From Chlamydomonas sphaeroides (Eukaryota; Chlorophyta; Chlorophyceae; Chlamydomonadales; Chlamydomonadaceae): 64,000 bases of DNA. The notes below the pieces were generated by a model. It ran no database searches. It was not told the origin of the DNA and saw only the letters and a list, made by a program, of their open reading frames with translations. Both the position numbers and the translations under genes were made by a program. Positions 1 to 12,077 of the stretch are shown here, piece after piece (within the stretch, counting starts at the first letter, position 1; every line of letters begins with the position of its first letter). The stretch lies in contig BDDC01000271.1 of assembly GCA_001662425.1 (NCBI GenBank), positions 1 to 64,000 on the forward strand. The letters are read 5' to 3'.

Positions 1-7
1 GCCGCAC

Positions 8-119
8 CTGCGCGCTTCTTCCAGAACAGCACGCCCCAAAACAGGTTGAGCGGGTTCAGCAGGTCGTCAGGGCCGATGGACGTGACGAGCTCTCCACATA
101 CTGACGATGTCCTGTTTAC
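8..119 (-). CDS. Partial exon of an unrecognised gene at the left edge
   Basis: A 112-nt stretch on the minus strand is flanked by a good acceptor (TGTGCAG before 119) and a donor (GTGCGG after 8). It is open in only one phase and encodes a hydrophobic, non-repetitive peptide containing DDLLNPLNLFWGVLFWKK. That composition is unlike the Arg/Pro/Ala-rich chance frames of this genome, so I read it as a real internal exon. The gene would continue left of the window. Upstream exons between 120 and about 500 could not be defined; an ATG frame at 265-495 is a possible first exon but has no recognisable sequence. No function is proposed. Confidence 0.3.
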
Positions 120-1210
120 CTGCACACCACACAAGGTGAGAGCGCTGCGCAGCAGGGTTGGGTCCGAACTGGCGGCGAGGGCGGGCTCTAGCGGCCGGCT
201 GGGCGCTGCTGTCAAAGCGCATGCACGGAGGACCTCCTGCACTAAACGCATGTTTGCTTTGTTGTCAGCTGGGGCCGTCAGCGTACACCAACACGATGGA
301 CCCACACATGGGATGGGGGGGGTCAGGGCGTGCTGCCGTAGCTTCTTCAGAGCGCGCCTCTTTAAGCCGCGCGCCACAAGAGTTCCCCGTCAGCCGCTTG
401 GCTTGGCCGCCTGCCAAGCCACCCAGCGCCAGTGGCCCCCAGGCAATCGCCCTCAGCTGACCCTGGCTTGCTCGCGCCGGTCGCTCAGCGCCCATCCATG
501 ACCCACTACAGTGTACGCCTTTTCGCCACTCTCTTTAAGGCTGGCATCCTCAACGTCTAGATGCTCGACAAATGACAATATTCGGAGCTGGCGCCTTGCT
601 GGGGCGTATCCACAGCGGCACTGCGGCATACGCCCGCCCCTCTGCGCCCTCAACCTGAGCTATCCCGAGCCGCATGACCCGCGGGCCCCACACAGCAGCA
701 GCTCGTGCACCCCATGCCCTATCTATGTTGGGCCAGGCAGTCCGACGCAAGCTACGCAACCAAGCTCAACCAGCGACCGAGCTCCACCCCGCAAGCCGCC
801 GCACGACCCACATACGCCAACGTTCCCTGTGCGTGTCCACAGCGACCGGTCTCGTCCACCCTGGGCAAAATTGCCTCCCTACTTGACAGATAATCAGCTC
901 TTGATTTTGTTGATCCTCTGGCACCCAGTGTCTGCACCCCTTGGCTGCTATGCAGGAGGCCAGGCAGCGCGCGTGCCCACAGACCCTCTTCCGGCCACCA
1001 GCCGCAGTGGCCGGCCAGCCTATGAGGCCCACCTGCTCGCCTCCATGCACGTCATGCTGGCCTGCAAGCCACCACACGCGGCGGCTGGCAAGCGGTGCAT
1101 GGTGCAGCTCCCTCCACAGCGCTGGCCAGCGTCCGGACCGCCGCGCTGGGCTCCCACCGCCGGCAGTCCTCCTCGCACGCCGCGGCCGCCGCGGCCACCG
1201 CGTCCTGGTC
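120..1210. other. Region with no clear gene
   Basis: No exon with conserved sequence was seen here. Open frames exist on both strands but have the Arg/Pro/Ala-rich look of chance frames in GC-rich DNA. The part from about 1085 to 1210 may hold frameshifted remains of the 3' end of the neighbouring BTB-like pseudogene. Confidence 0.4.
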
Positions 1211-2052
1211 AACACGCCCTCGCTCGCGGTGAGGTCGCCGAAATTGCTAGACACGGTCAGGCCCTGTGCGGCCTTGCCGCCCACGACAGCGCGCCCGTCG
1301 GGCGCAGCCTTCAGCGTCCAGCTGAATCTCTCGCCTCGCTCCGCCCCGAGCCACGCCGCTGCCGCGAGGAAGGAAGGCATTAAGTTGATGCCGGCGTTCC
1401 AGGTGAGCAGGACGTCGGGGGCGCCAGTCACGACACTGTCGCGCCCGAAGGACTCGAGCAGCAGCTCGCTAGGCATGGCGTGGGCACGCGGGGACTGTAA
1501 AGCGACGCCGTGCAGAGCAGCATTGCCCTCTGTGCTGCCTGGGCTGGGCTCCGCGGCGCAAGCTAAGCTGCCGTTGCATGCCCTGTAGTGCAGCCCGCCG
1601 CACAGCCGCAGCTCCACCTTCCCCTGCTGTTCGCCCTCGCCTAGCTGCGCGACCCGGCTGAGCTGCGGGTTTATCACCAGCAGGTGTCCTGGGCGATGGT
1701 GTCCGCTGTGCCGACAGCGTCTGCAAGGAGCTGCAGTGCCCGGGCCTCGTCGAGCGTCCGCGGGGGGCGCAACACGCCGGCCGCTATCAAAGGGCGCATA
1801 GATGAGGTCCAGCCAGCGCTGTCCGACCGCCTCCGACACGGGCTGGCTCTCGCCCTCCAGCATCAGCTGCCGCAGGTCCCACACGGTGGGGCCGCTGGCG
1901 CTCAGCGGCAGGTCCCTGACCACCCGGCTGTAGGGCTTCAGGAACATTGAGTGCGCCAGCAGCGGCTCCTCCCGGCCATGCACCAAAATTGGCAGGCCGG
2001 GCTCCTCATCGTGCAGTAGGAATGAGCCGCTGCGGCGGCGCTTGGGCGCCAT
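1211..2052 (-). pseudogene. Decayed BTB-like paralogue
   Basis: The ATG at 2052 opens a protein beginning MAPKRRRSGSFLLHDEEP, closely matching the gene at 32565 (+) over its first 90 or so residues. The shared N-terminal part resembles a BTB/POZ fold (an ILVHGRE strand, then a downstream RWLDLIYA helix). Against the other copy this one shows three kinds of damage. An extra base in a G6 run (plus strand 1762-1767) shifts the frame through the equivalent of the ADAVGS segment. A small deletion brings the frame back near LLVINPQLS. About 50 codons of the central region (between the LHY and AMPSELLLE blocks) are missing. A further frame change occurs after LTASEG near 1211, so the C-terminus is lost. 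A sequencing error could explain the G6 change alone, but not the deletion. Confidence 0.6.
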
Positions 2053-2517
2053 GGCTGCAGCTGGGCGCCAGCGAGGGTGTCCGTTGGGGTACGTGGCCGG
2101 CTGCCTGCCTCCGTCCGCCGCTGTGTGTCTGTGCTTTGCCTCGACGTATGATCAAACTGGAGATTTCAGCTGAAGTATGTTCAGCGGCGGTATGTGCGAG
2201 GTCGCAGCACAAGGAGGGTCAAGGCTCCTGGTGTGCCCTCAAGTGCTCATCTATCTATGCTTTGTCGTGTGACTTATTTGTGTTGAGTTGGTTGATCCAG
2301 GGTTGTTCAGTTTGTGTGATGGGCTCCATGGGGCGGAACCACCCCGTCCTTCGTCCAGACGGGTTACCAGCCGCGTTGCTAGCAGCAGGCCAAAGCACCT
2401 CATTCTATTCTTACACGTGTCAACAAACTCTATCGCAAGTGCTATCCTTCTCGACGCGTCGTCCCCCCAGCAGCAACCCAGTCGCCTCAACCCACCACAT
2501 GCATATATAGTCTCGAT
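2053..2517. promoter_or_regulatory. Divergent intergenic region, BTB-like pseudogene / NHX
   Basis: 465 bp separate two start codons pointing away from each other. It is less GC-rich than the flanking coding DNA. The clearest element is a TATATA box at about 2503-2508, only some 10 bp before the NHX ATG. No open frame here looks coding. Confidence 0.35.
2503..2508 (+). promoter_or_regulatory. TATA-box-like element before NHX
   Basis: TATATA stands alone in this GC-rich setting and lies about 10 bp upstream of the chosen ATG. A functional TATA box would place transcription start inside exon 1, so either it is not used or the true start codon differs. Confidence 0.3.
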
Positions 2518-5500
2518 ATGGAAGGTGGAGATGCGGCGCCTAGCCCCAGCCCGAGCGCTTCGGCGACGGACCTGGAGTTGGCGGGATTGTCTACAGGTGC
2601 GCGTGTCTGCTTGCACGTGTTGCATAACGGCCGCATCGTTACATTGCTACCTACGACGACCCTATCACCTTACCATGGAGTGTCAGTCGTGCATGCCCCG
2701 CCCATCCACCCCGGCATGAACAGGGGTCCTCGTCCTTCTCGCCGCGCTATGGAGCCTGTTCGGACACTACATCAGCTCACGGTGCGCCACGCGACTGTCC
2801 ACACGCCGCGCCAGTCACCACACCGGCGGCCCACGCCCACCATGCCCCTGCCTACCCTCACGCCGCAGCTCCCGCTACCTCAGCGAGGCCGGATGCGCCT
2901 GCCTCCTGGGCCTGACCGCGGGTGGGGTCCTGCTGGCATGCCGGAACACCAGCCGTGCCGCCCACGGCCTGGTTGATGGCCTTCTTCGATTCAACTCGGC
3001 CGCCTTTTTCACGTGAGCTGCTTACCCCGGGGCCAGCCAGCCGCTGCTCCTGCTGCCAAGCTACCCAAGCCGGCGCCAGCAGTTGGACACGGTGATTAAA
3101 GGGAGAGAGCAGCCGGTAGCTGCGCCTGCGGATACTGCCCCAAGGGCCCTAGGCGTGGCTCCGGCTGCGTGCCCAGGATCACCACCACCTCCTGTCGTCG
3201 CGTAACCCTGCTCGTCTGTGTGCGCCCTCAAGCGCCTGTACCTGTTCACCGCCCGGCCTCGTACCTCACCGCGACGTCCTCCAACCCCCACCGCTGCCAG
3301 GTACCTGCTGCCGCCCGTCATCTTCTATGCGGGCCTCAGCGTGGAGCGGCGGCTGTTCTTCCGCAACCTACCCTCCATCCTCAGGTGCGAGGCAGCGGGA
3401 GGAGGAGGTCATACAACGCACATGGGCTCGGAAGCCAAAGGAAAGCGGCAGCCGGGCTGCCAGGGCAGCGGCAGCCGGGCTGCCAGGGCAGCGGCAGCCG
3501 GGCTGCCGTGTCACAGGCCCCACGAGGTCCTGACAGCAGGCTGCCGATGCCCCCGCCAGAGCCCCCGAGGCGGGGTGTTGGCTATGTCCTGCCCAGGGGC
3601 CGCGGAGCGGGCCCAGGACTCCCATGCCAGCGCCTGCGCACATGAAGCCGGCGGTCGGCCGGCACCTCCCCTGCCCGATTCCCGATCCCTTCCCTGACCC
3701 CCACCCTTGCCCTTCCCTCCCGCTCCTTGTAGCTTTGGCGTGCTGGGTACCATGTTGTCGTTCGCGCTGCTGGCGGCGGCGCTGTACAGCCTGGCGGGGA
3801 CCACCATGGGCCTCAGCGCAGAGGTGCGGCGGCCGCCTGGGGAGGGCCCCGGCTGGTGGCCCCCAGCGCAGCCCCACCCGGGCCGCGGGCACCCATGTCC
3901 CTAGCAGCGCTGCGTAGGAGATGGTCAGAAGCCGGGAGCTCCGCCACCTCACCAGCCATGGCCGTCACAAGCGGTCGCTGTTTACGTCGCACAACGGTGT
4001 TCACGTGGGCGGGTATGCGACGGTCCATGCACGCCGCCTGCAGTCACCTGCCGTCACTTGCCCGCGGCCTGCTGCTGGCCCCCCCCCCCGCCTAGCTCCT
4101 TGCCCGTCCCGCGCCTCCCCTGGCTGCAGGACTGCCTGGCGCTGGGCGCCGTGTTTGCGGCCACCGACTCGGTGGCGGTGCTGGGGCTGCTGGACGCGCG
4201 GTCCACGCCGCAGCTGTTCTCGCTGGTGTTCGGCGAGGGCATCGTGAACGACGCAACCAGGCGAGTGCAGCGCCCGCGAGCTGGCAGGGGCACATGTGGG
4301 GTTCGGCGGCCCGGGTGGCGGCGGCTGGCACCCACAGTGCGGTGCAGCCAGTGCCGCAGCCGCCGGCTGGGTCGCGGCGGCTCCTGCGCAATGTTTCGTT
4401 CGTGGGGGTCCGTGGCCGGCCGTGGGCGGCCGTGAGCTATGCAGGCAGTGCACCCCCGCACTGTTGCGTCGTTGCTGTCGCCGCGTGACCCTGCTGGGCT
4501 GCGCGGCCGTGCCGCCGCCTCCTGCTGTGGCCCCGCAGTGTGGTGCTGCTGGGCGCCCTGGCGCGCATGGCCCGCAGCGCGGCCGCCGTCGCCAACGGCA
4601 GCGGCGACGGTGGCGGCGGCCCCTCCCCTCTGGCGCTGCTGTGGGGCCTGATGGTGAACTTCATGTGAGCTGCTGCTGCTTGGGCGGGGAGGGGAGGGGG
4701 GTGCTCAGCAGCTGGGAGGCAGAGGCGGGTGGGGCAGAGTCGGAGAGGGGCGCAGCTACCCTGCCCGAGCAGCGAGCGGCTCTGGACTGGGGTGGACCGG
4801 CGACGGCCAGTTTAATGCTGTCAGCGGGCCCTGAGCACAGCACGTGCGCCGGCGAACTCAAGGAGCGAGCGGTCGGCGGGCCCTGCGCACAGCACGTGCT
4901 GCTGCCCCAGGCCGCTGTTTGCGCGATGGACGGAAAGCGCCCGGCGGCGCTCCGCTCGAAAAGTGCAAGCGAGGACACACATGCCCCCGGCCTGCGCTGG
5001 CCCCCATCCCCCCAGGTACCTGCTGCTGACCAGCGCCTGCCTGGGCCTGGCTGCGGGCGGCGGCGTGGCGGTGCTGCTGCGCAGCCGGCTGGCGCAGCAC
5101 GGGCCGCACCATGTGCGTGGAGGGGGGCGTGGCGGTGGGGGCTAGGGCCCAGGGCTGAGTGGGGCCCATGGGACCGCATCGTGTGGTGCCGGGCACCGGG
5201 GAGCAGCTGCTTCCCGAGGCGCTGGGCGCTGGGCGGGGGTGGCTGCATGAGCGGCGGCAGCATGCTGCGTCGTAGGGGCCATGCGTGCCCTCTGTGTTGC
5301 CGTGTGAGGACTTCAGCACTCCTGCCGCAGGAGGTGGCGCTGGTTGGGCTGCTCTCCTACCTGGCCTACCTGGCAGCAGAGGTGCGCTTGGGGGGCGGGG
5401 GGCCATGCCGGCACATGCCCCTGCGCGTGGCTGCCCCAACACCTGCCCTACGCCGTCCAGCAGTACCGGTCCTCTTGCCCTTGGCCTGTCCCTAAACCCT

Positions 5501-7767
5501 AGGCCGCTCGGGCCATCGCTCCTCCCCTCCTGCTGCCTCCTCCTCCCTCCCTCCTCCCGGCCCAGGTGCTGGGCCTGTCCGGCATCCTGGCGCTCTTCTG
5601 CTGCGGCGCCGCGGTGTCCCACTACGCCCTGCGCGGCGTCTCGCTGGGCGCGTCCCGCAACGGCAGCGGCGCGCTGCTGGGGCTCGGCCCCAGCAGCGTG
5701 CTCACCTCGCCGGAGCCGTCCTTCCGGGGGCCCGGGACCGCGACCCCCGGCGGCGGCGCCAACGGCCCCTCCAACAGCGGTGAAGCGGGGCACGAGACCC
5801 CGCTGTCGCCCACCGCCGACGGCGCGCGCGGCTCCTGGTTCGGTCGGGCACATGCGCCGGCGGTGCCGGGGGCAGCAGGCGGCGAGGCCGGCGGGGCGGG
5901 CGCGCGAGATCCGGACGCGTCGTCGGACGACGACGGCGAGGGCGGCGGGCGGTCTGGCGGCGGCGGCATGATGTGGGCGCTGACGGTGCCCGCGAGCCGG
6001 CTGGCGGCGCAGGCGTTTGGCGGCAACGGCAGCTCCGCCATGAGCGCCTCAGGCGGCTCAGCCACGCTGCACGCCTTCCACAGCCTGTCGTACGTGGCTG
6101 AGGGGCTGATCTTCATTTACGTGGGCATGGATTCGCTGGATCCGGTCCGCTGGCAGGTGCGCGGATCCACAGCTGGATCCTGGTGGCGCCGGCGCCTCTG
6201 CAGCCCCGTGAGGCTGTGCGCCCCGAACTTGGGGTGCTCTGCTGGGTGCGCCGGCGCCGCTTACCGCCGCCATTCTGCGCGCCCTGTCGACCCCGGCCCT
6301 GATGCCGCTTGCTCGCCTGCCTCCGCCAGGCGTCCTACCCCGCCGAGGTGGTGTGGCTGGTGGGCCTGCTGCTGCTCTTCATGATGGTGCGTCCCCCACC
6401 GCCAAAGTACCTCCGCACCTCTGCACACCCCGGGCTACGCCAGGCCGCGGCACGCTGTCCGCCCGCCGCTTGTGCCAGCACCCTTCCTTGACCCCGCTTC
6501 CACCCTGTCCTTTCTACCCTCACTCCTCTCTCCCACCTCATCCAGGCCGCCCGCGCCGCCGCCGTGGTGCCCCTGTCCATGCTGCACAACCTGTACGCGC
6601 GGCAGCGGCTCACCGGCCGCGACATGCTGGTCATCTGGTGGAGCGGCCTCATGCGAGGCGCCGTGTCGGTGGCGCTCGTGTACCTCAACTTTGACACGGG
6701 CGACGACAGCCCGCCGCCCACCGCCGTGGTCGTGCGCCCCGGCCGCCGGCCGGGGAGCAGCAGCCAGCAGCCCAACACGGCGGCGGTGGGTGCCGGGCAC
6801 CGGCACAGCCGGCTGCTGGCGGCGGCGGCGGCAAAGGCGGCGGCGGCGGCGGGGGCGCCGCCGCCGCTGGGCGGCTCGCTGGACTCGTACGCGGCGTCGG
6901 CGGCGGAGGCGGTGGCGGCGGCGGTGGCGGAGGCGGACGCGGTGTCTGCTCGGCAGCACGCCACGCTCATCGTGGCGACGCTGCTGTGTGTGGTGGCGTC
7001 CGTGCTCACCGTGTCCACGCTCACCAAGCCGCTGCTGCAGGTGGACGGCGGGGTGCGGGCAGGGCAGGGCGCGGCGCCCGCAGGCGCGGCGCCAGGTGCC
7101 GGGGTCGCTCCCGGTGCGGCCTCCATGTGCGGCTCGGCTGCCGGTGCCAAGGGCGTACTGTTGCCCGACCCCGCCCTGGGCGCCCTGATCTTCCAACCCT
7201 CGCCCGCAGGCTGCGCTGGAGGCCGACCCACGCAAGCCCCCGCTGAGGGTGAGCCCGGGGGCCCAGGTGCTCAGCACGCCCTGGTGGCCCACGCCAACGC
7301 AAAGTCCTCGTTGCCCAGCCCCGCCTGCCCAGCCCCGTGCTCGCGCCCGCCCTGCGCTGAGCCAGACGCGCCCTCCCTCCCACCCACCCCAGGTCCTCCG
7401 CGAGGCTCTGCTAGACCCGTGGGTCGACGCCAGCTGGCGGCTGCAGGCGGCGCTGGGCCGCTCCTACCAGCGCCTCATGAACAGGGAATTGGGGCCGGCG
7501 GCGGCGGCGGCGGGGGGAGTGGCCGCGAGCGGAGGGGCAGGAGGGCCGGGCGGGGGCGCAGGCGGCGGCGGTGCAGGCGGCGCCCGGTCCACGGTAGCGA
7601 TGACGTATACGATGCCCATGGCGGCGGGGCTGCCTAGCGGAGGGAGAGGGCAGGGCGGGCCTGGGGGAGGAGGTGGGGGCGGGCCGGGCGGAGGCGGCGG
7701 CGGGGGTAGCCCGGCGCTGGCTGGAGTGGGCGGCGGTAGCAAGGGCGGCGGCGCTGGCAACGTGTGA
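2518..7767 (+). CDS. Na+/H+ exchanger, NHX family (CPA1)
   Basis: Exchanges Na+ or K+ for H+ across a membrane; plant relatives act on vacuole, endosome or plasma membrane. Exons: 2518-2596, 2724-2781, 2869-3012, 3301-3384, 3733-3823, 4130-4260, 4539-4664, 5016-5112, 5331-5381, 5566-6156, 6330-6386, 6546-7040, 7210-7248, 7393-7767, giving 805 aa in unbroken phase. Family blocks appear in order: FFTYLLPPVIFYAGL (amiloride-site region), the ion-path helix FAATDSVAVLGLLD, LVFGEGIVNDAT, then AVSHYALRGV, LSYVAEGLIFIYVGMD and WWSGLMRGAVSVALVYLNF. About 110 low-complexity residues are inserted between AVSHYALRGV and the LSYVAEG block, where plant NHX has a short loop, and a second Ala/Gly-rich insert precedes the last helix. 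The C-terminal tail is Gly-rich. Intron 6 begins with GC instead of GT. The vacuolar subclass is suggested by the SHY..LSYVAE block but is not proven. Confidence 0.9.
3445..3508 (+). repeat. 23-bp tandem repeat, about 2.8 copies
   Basis: The unit GCGGCAGCCGGGCTGCCAGG plus three bases recurs at 3445, 3468 and 3491 with an exact 23-bp period, inside NHX intron 4. Each unit contains a GGCAGCCCGGCTGCC-like inverted repeat that could fold in RNA. Confidence 0.8.
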
Positions 7768-9075
7768 GGGGCGCGGCATGCGCAGCGCTCTGCTGCCGAG
7801 AGCCTGAGCCGCGGCGGCCTGTAACGAGCGGTTGTTGGCGGTGCGGAGGGCCCCTGCTGGCGGGTAGGTAGGTGCGCAGGCGGCGCGCTGCGTGGGTTGC
7901 TGGGCTGGCGTGGTAGTTGGGTGACAGGCGCGGACGGTGTGGAAGCGGAATGGCGCTGAGTCCGCCAACCGCTCAGAGCGCCAGGGGGTCGCAGCACTGG
8001 TGGACAAAATATGTGGATGGGCCGTCGTCCAGCGAGCAGCAGCCCGCGCCGGTAGCGCGGCGTATTGCGGTCGCCGTCCCGCAGGCACGAACGTGCGGCC
8101 GGCATGGTGCAATCACCCTTTCCAGCCCCCAAGCCGGCCTGCGGTGGGCCATCGTCGCCCGGACCTGGATGAGCAGGCGAGGAGCTGCAGGCGCGATGGA
8201 GAGCGAGCAGCTGTGGTTGGGTGGTTGCACTGCGCGAGCAGCGGGCGGTGAGGGCCGGCTTGCTTGCGCGCAGGTGCAGGACTGAGGCGGGCACTGGCCG
8301 CATTCCCGGCATCCCAAAGGTGAACCAGCATGGAAGTCAAGGAATAGGCTAACCCAGCTTATCATAAACCTGGCGCGGGAACGCGGCGCGGAGGGCGATG
8401 AGGGCGCGGGCGCCGGTGATGCGCCGGTTGGAGTCCACACCCAACAAGCCGGCAACAGTGGCGCTTGGGACTGCAACAACGACACCCCCTGCTGCTGGCG
8501 GGCCCCGGGCCGCGTGCAGCCGCTGGGCCCCCGGCAGCACGCTACGGGGCCGCAGCCTTGCTCCCAGGCCACCAGCGACAAGAAAATTCCCTTGTTGTTG
8601 CACCCGTAAGAAAGCGGGGACGCCCCCATGCATCTGGGAGTAACACCACGTTCGCCAAAGCCATACGTTCCTGCCGACACCGTAGGGGCAGCACCCAGCA
8701 CCTGTACCCAAGCCATCGCGCGCCTGGGCGGCAACCGATGTCCTCCGCGGCTATCCTGAGAGGCAGTTGCTCCCCTGCCACGCCAGCACCGCACCACCAA
8801 TAAGTGAGCGCAACAGCGTGCCGCGCGCCGCACCCAGTGCGTTCATGGGGCACGACTGCCCCGCGTGCAGCCCCCGCTTCATCGGCGGCAGCATGCGGAG
8901 CGCACACTACCGGCGGCCAGCGGCGACGGCGGCCCGGCACCAGCCCCAACCTCAGCCGCGGCGCTCGCTGCACTGGACTCCCCGAACGCTCCGACAATAG
9001 TCTGACAGGCCCACATCCGCCGGCATCCACAAATGCAGCGCCGGCATCAGAGGCAGCAACAGCAAGCGCGGCGCC
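7768..9075. other. Convergent intergenic region
   Basis: About 1.3 kb between the 3' ends of NHX (+) and ISCA2 (-). Apart from the TGTAA near 7820 I see only chance frames. Confidence 0.45.
7820..7824 (+). other. TGTAA poly(A) signal, NHX
   Basis: TGTAA, the green-algal polyadenylation signal, occurs 53 bp past the NHX stop. Confidence 0.4.
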
Positions 9076-10432
9076 TCATTTCATCTTGGCCGCAAAGGAG
9101 CTGCCGCAGCCGCACGAAGCCTCCGCGTTGGGGTTCTTGTTGATCTGTAGAGCAGGGTAAACGATGTGTGCCGTGGGTGCGAAGGGCCGCGCTGGGCGGG
9201 GATGGGGTTGCTCCCGTGTCCACGAACCCGCTCCGCCCGCGTCCGCCGCACCGCGGCTCCTGCGCTCCATGCCCCAGCCCTCCCTCCCTCCTAAACTCCC
9301 ATACCCTGCCTTACTCTGCCACCGCCCCCTTCCCTCCCCTTCCCGCCCCCCCCAACCGCACCGCGAAGGCAGCCCGCATGAGCGTATCCTCAAACTCCAG
9401 GGTGGCCCCGCGCAGGAACTCGAGCGACACCGAGTCGCACACCACGCGCCCGCCGTCCTCCGCCTCGTACACTCTGCGGATGGGGCCAGGGACGGAGCGG
9501 GGAGTGCAGGACACGGTCAGGAGGAACGCCCCGTGTCTCCTGCTTGCACCGCACGCGCTGCGCGGGCCGGAGCAGGGCAGGGCGGGGCAGGCGGGAACGT
9601 TGGGGCGTGCCGGGCGGCGTTGCCCTGGCGCGCCGCTGGCAGACGCCAAGGCGCCGTCACCATGCATTGACTGCCACGCATAGCTGCCCATCCCCTGGTG
9701 TCGGGGCCGGCCCTGGGCCCTGCCCTTGGCGGCTCACAGAGAGGCCGAGGACTGAAGCGGACCGCCGCCTCACAACCCGGCCGCCGCCGTGCGCCGGTAC
9801 GGCACGTGCGCTCACATGTCGTCCTGCCGTACTTCGTCGTCCAGTTTGAACTTGTACGTGAAGCCCGAGCAGCCGCCGCCCTCGACTTCGATGCGCAGCA
9901 CCAGCGGCGGCGTGCCCGGGCCGCGCGAGCTGCGCAGCTCACGGAGCCGCTGTAGGCGGGGGCAGGGGCACGGGGAGGGGCAGGGGCATGGGCGGGGCGG
10001 GGTTGGGAAAGGTAAGACGCACGCGACAGCTGGGCCAGGGTCGAGGCTGGCAAGGTGCGGTGGACACGTCCGCACGGCTGGCGGTGCCTCGATGCTTGAG
10101 CCTTGCATCGAGCGTGTAACTGGCCTGCGCGCCCCGAAGCTTCCTGCCGCAGCCGCGCATGTTGGTGACCCGCCTACCGCTACTGCAGACGGGTGGACGA
10201 CCAATCCTTGCGCCTCCTCCATCGCCGGAGCCGCACTGCTGAAGAGCGCCGGCAGGCCGGCAAGGAGCGGGCGCCAGGCGCTGAGGGCGGGCGTGTACAC
10301 TGCTGCCAAACCCTGACGTTGCCACACGCGCGGTGCTGCCATCCCGGCTGCTCCAGTTGCACTGGTGAGCGCCTGCGTCAACGAACCGCTGAGGATGCGC
10401 TCCGCTAGCGCCGCTGCTCGTGCGACCGACAT
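9076..10432 (-). CDS. ISCA2: Iron-sulfur cluster assembly protein ISCA2-like, mitochondrial
   Basis: A-type carrier that receives Fe-S units and helps mature mitochondrial [4Fe-4S] proteins, in other eukaryotes together with ISCA1 and IBA57. Exons: 10178-10432, 9949-9816, 9473-9362, 9144-9076; 189 aa, phase kept at all junctions. The A-type core spans residues about 78-187: [14 protein letters not shown], then VEGGGCSGF with Cys112, [20 protein letters not shown], and [17 protein letters not shown] with Cys178 and Cys180. The three-Cys pattern (C, about 65 residues, C-x-C) is the family ligand set. The first ~70 residues are Ala/Arg-rich with few acidic residues, fitting a mitochondrial presequence. 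The ATG at 10432 was chosen because the frame upstream opens only with a GTG. Confidence 0.9.
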
Positions 10433-12077
10433 ATTGTGTCGAAATCGTTGTAGGTACACTGCACTAGTTGTAACCGACGACACAGATGCAGTATGCTGGT
10501 ATCACGGCGCTCAAGCACACGGAGGAAAGTTCCGTGGGAGGAGGCTTCCGTCGGATGGGATGCAAAGCTCTTTCTTGTGCTACAAACAGCTGAATGATTT
10601 AGATATGTCTATGTTCGTGGGCGAGCGTGTCAGTGCGAAAGTGTCTCCTGTTGTGTCCTTGGGGCTGCTCTGTCGCGACGCTCCATGCATGCAAATTTCC
10701 TTATGTACGCGCTGACATCCTGGACTCCGCAGGCTTGCTGAAGCATCAACATAGGTCCCACAGCATGTCGTTGCTGTGAGAAGCGCACACTGGTAGACAC
10801 GCGACCCAGGGGACACTTCGGCCCGAAGGCAAGCTTACACCGTGCCCTACGGCACGCCGCACACGCCCAGACCTCGTCAACTACCTAGGTGTCATTTGCG
10901 AAGGAGTTCCCAACGCCTAACAGGCAATAATGCGCAGCGCGGAGCGACATGCCAGAGATCTTCCCCTCACTCGCCCACACCAGTCGATCTCAGCATTCGT
11001 AGAGCGCCCAGAGAGCTGATCGTGGACAGGTCATATCAATTGCAGGGTTCCCGAGTCCCGGAGCAAGCGGCACGCGCAGATGCCGACGTAGTCGCTCACT
11101 CCACGAAAGCGTGCTTGTTCTCCTTCGCTTTTTCCCCTGGTGCCCGCCTCACCGAGGACCTGCGCACCGGGGCAGGCAATTAGTTTCGACGCGAGGGTCG
11201 CGAATCCCGCGAAGGTCGCGGAGGACTGCTGAATAGCCTTCTAGCTGCGCTGGCTCGAGCATCGCGATTCATGCATAGGCTGCCTCGTCGCGGCGAACTG
11301 GGCGCGCTGCACCTACTTGCCGCCGCCCTGGTTGCCGCTTCCGCTCACGGCCAGGAAGGAACGAAACAGGTGCGAGTTGACGTCGTAAATCATTGTATTG
11401 GTGTGTCTTTAAGACGCTATGAAGCAGCGCTACGGAGCTGACCGCGGGCGAAGGTAGTGAACGAACTGGTGGAACGCGCGAATAGGCTCCTGTAGATGTG
11501 TGCTGTATGTAAATCAATGACGCTGCACTGCTTTGATGAGGTACCGAGAGCAGAAGAAGAGCCGCCAAAACACAGCGGCTCTGACACGCACGCCCTGCGG
11601 CCCCGCGGCCCTGCCAAGCTGCAGCATACACCCAGTCACCCTTGTGCCGCCGGGTTATGACTTCTCCACGCCCTGTTACATCAGAGCGCACCTTCCACCC
11701 TATCTCTCACATGCACCCTTATCTTGCCCGCGCCACGCCCGTCCCGCATGGGTGTCCTCGCGAAGGGCTTCGCCTTGACAGCCCGCCTGCCGCCGCCGTC
11801 TTCGCAACATAATAGTGATAGTGTACATATGCACATAGCACCAACGCCTCCCCGTGCTGTGCCTGGCCGTCGTCCGTCCCAACATCCATGCCAGCCAGTA
11901 ACCACAAAAAAAACGGCTTCGCATCACCCAAGCCACCATCACCACCTCTATAATGCCCCCACCCGCCACCGCCTTCTTCACGTCCTCTCCCTCGAATCAC
12001 CGCATCACGCACTTCACGCGTCCGCATCCTGCAGCTCCCGCCCTCCTTGCGCCGTCCTCGCCCCAACAGTCCCCGCC
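10433..12077. other. Intergenic region
   Basis: About 1.6 kb containing the ISCA2 promoter at its left end and the 3' flank of the first acyltransferase at its right. A possible signal-peptide-like frame at 11271 (+) was noted but has no continuing exon. Nothing else is recognisable. Confidence 0.4.

Noticed and set aside
10178..10483. Earlier start for ISCA2 at 10483
   Set aside because: The codon there is GTG; the first ATG in frame is at 10432.
11271..11370. Signal-peptide-like frame starting MHRLPRRGELGALHLLAAA and ending at a GTGCGA donor
   Set aside because: No following exon with continuing phase or conserved sequence was found downstream; the hydrophobic Ala/Leu run can arise by chance in this composition.
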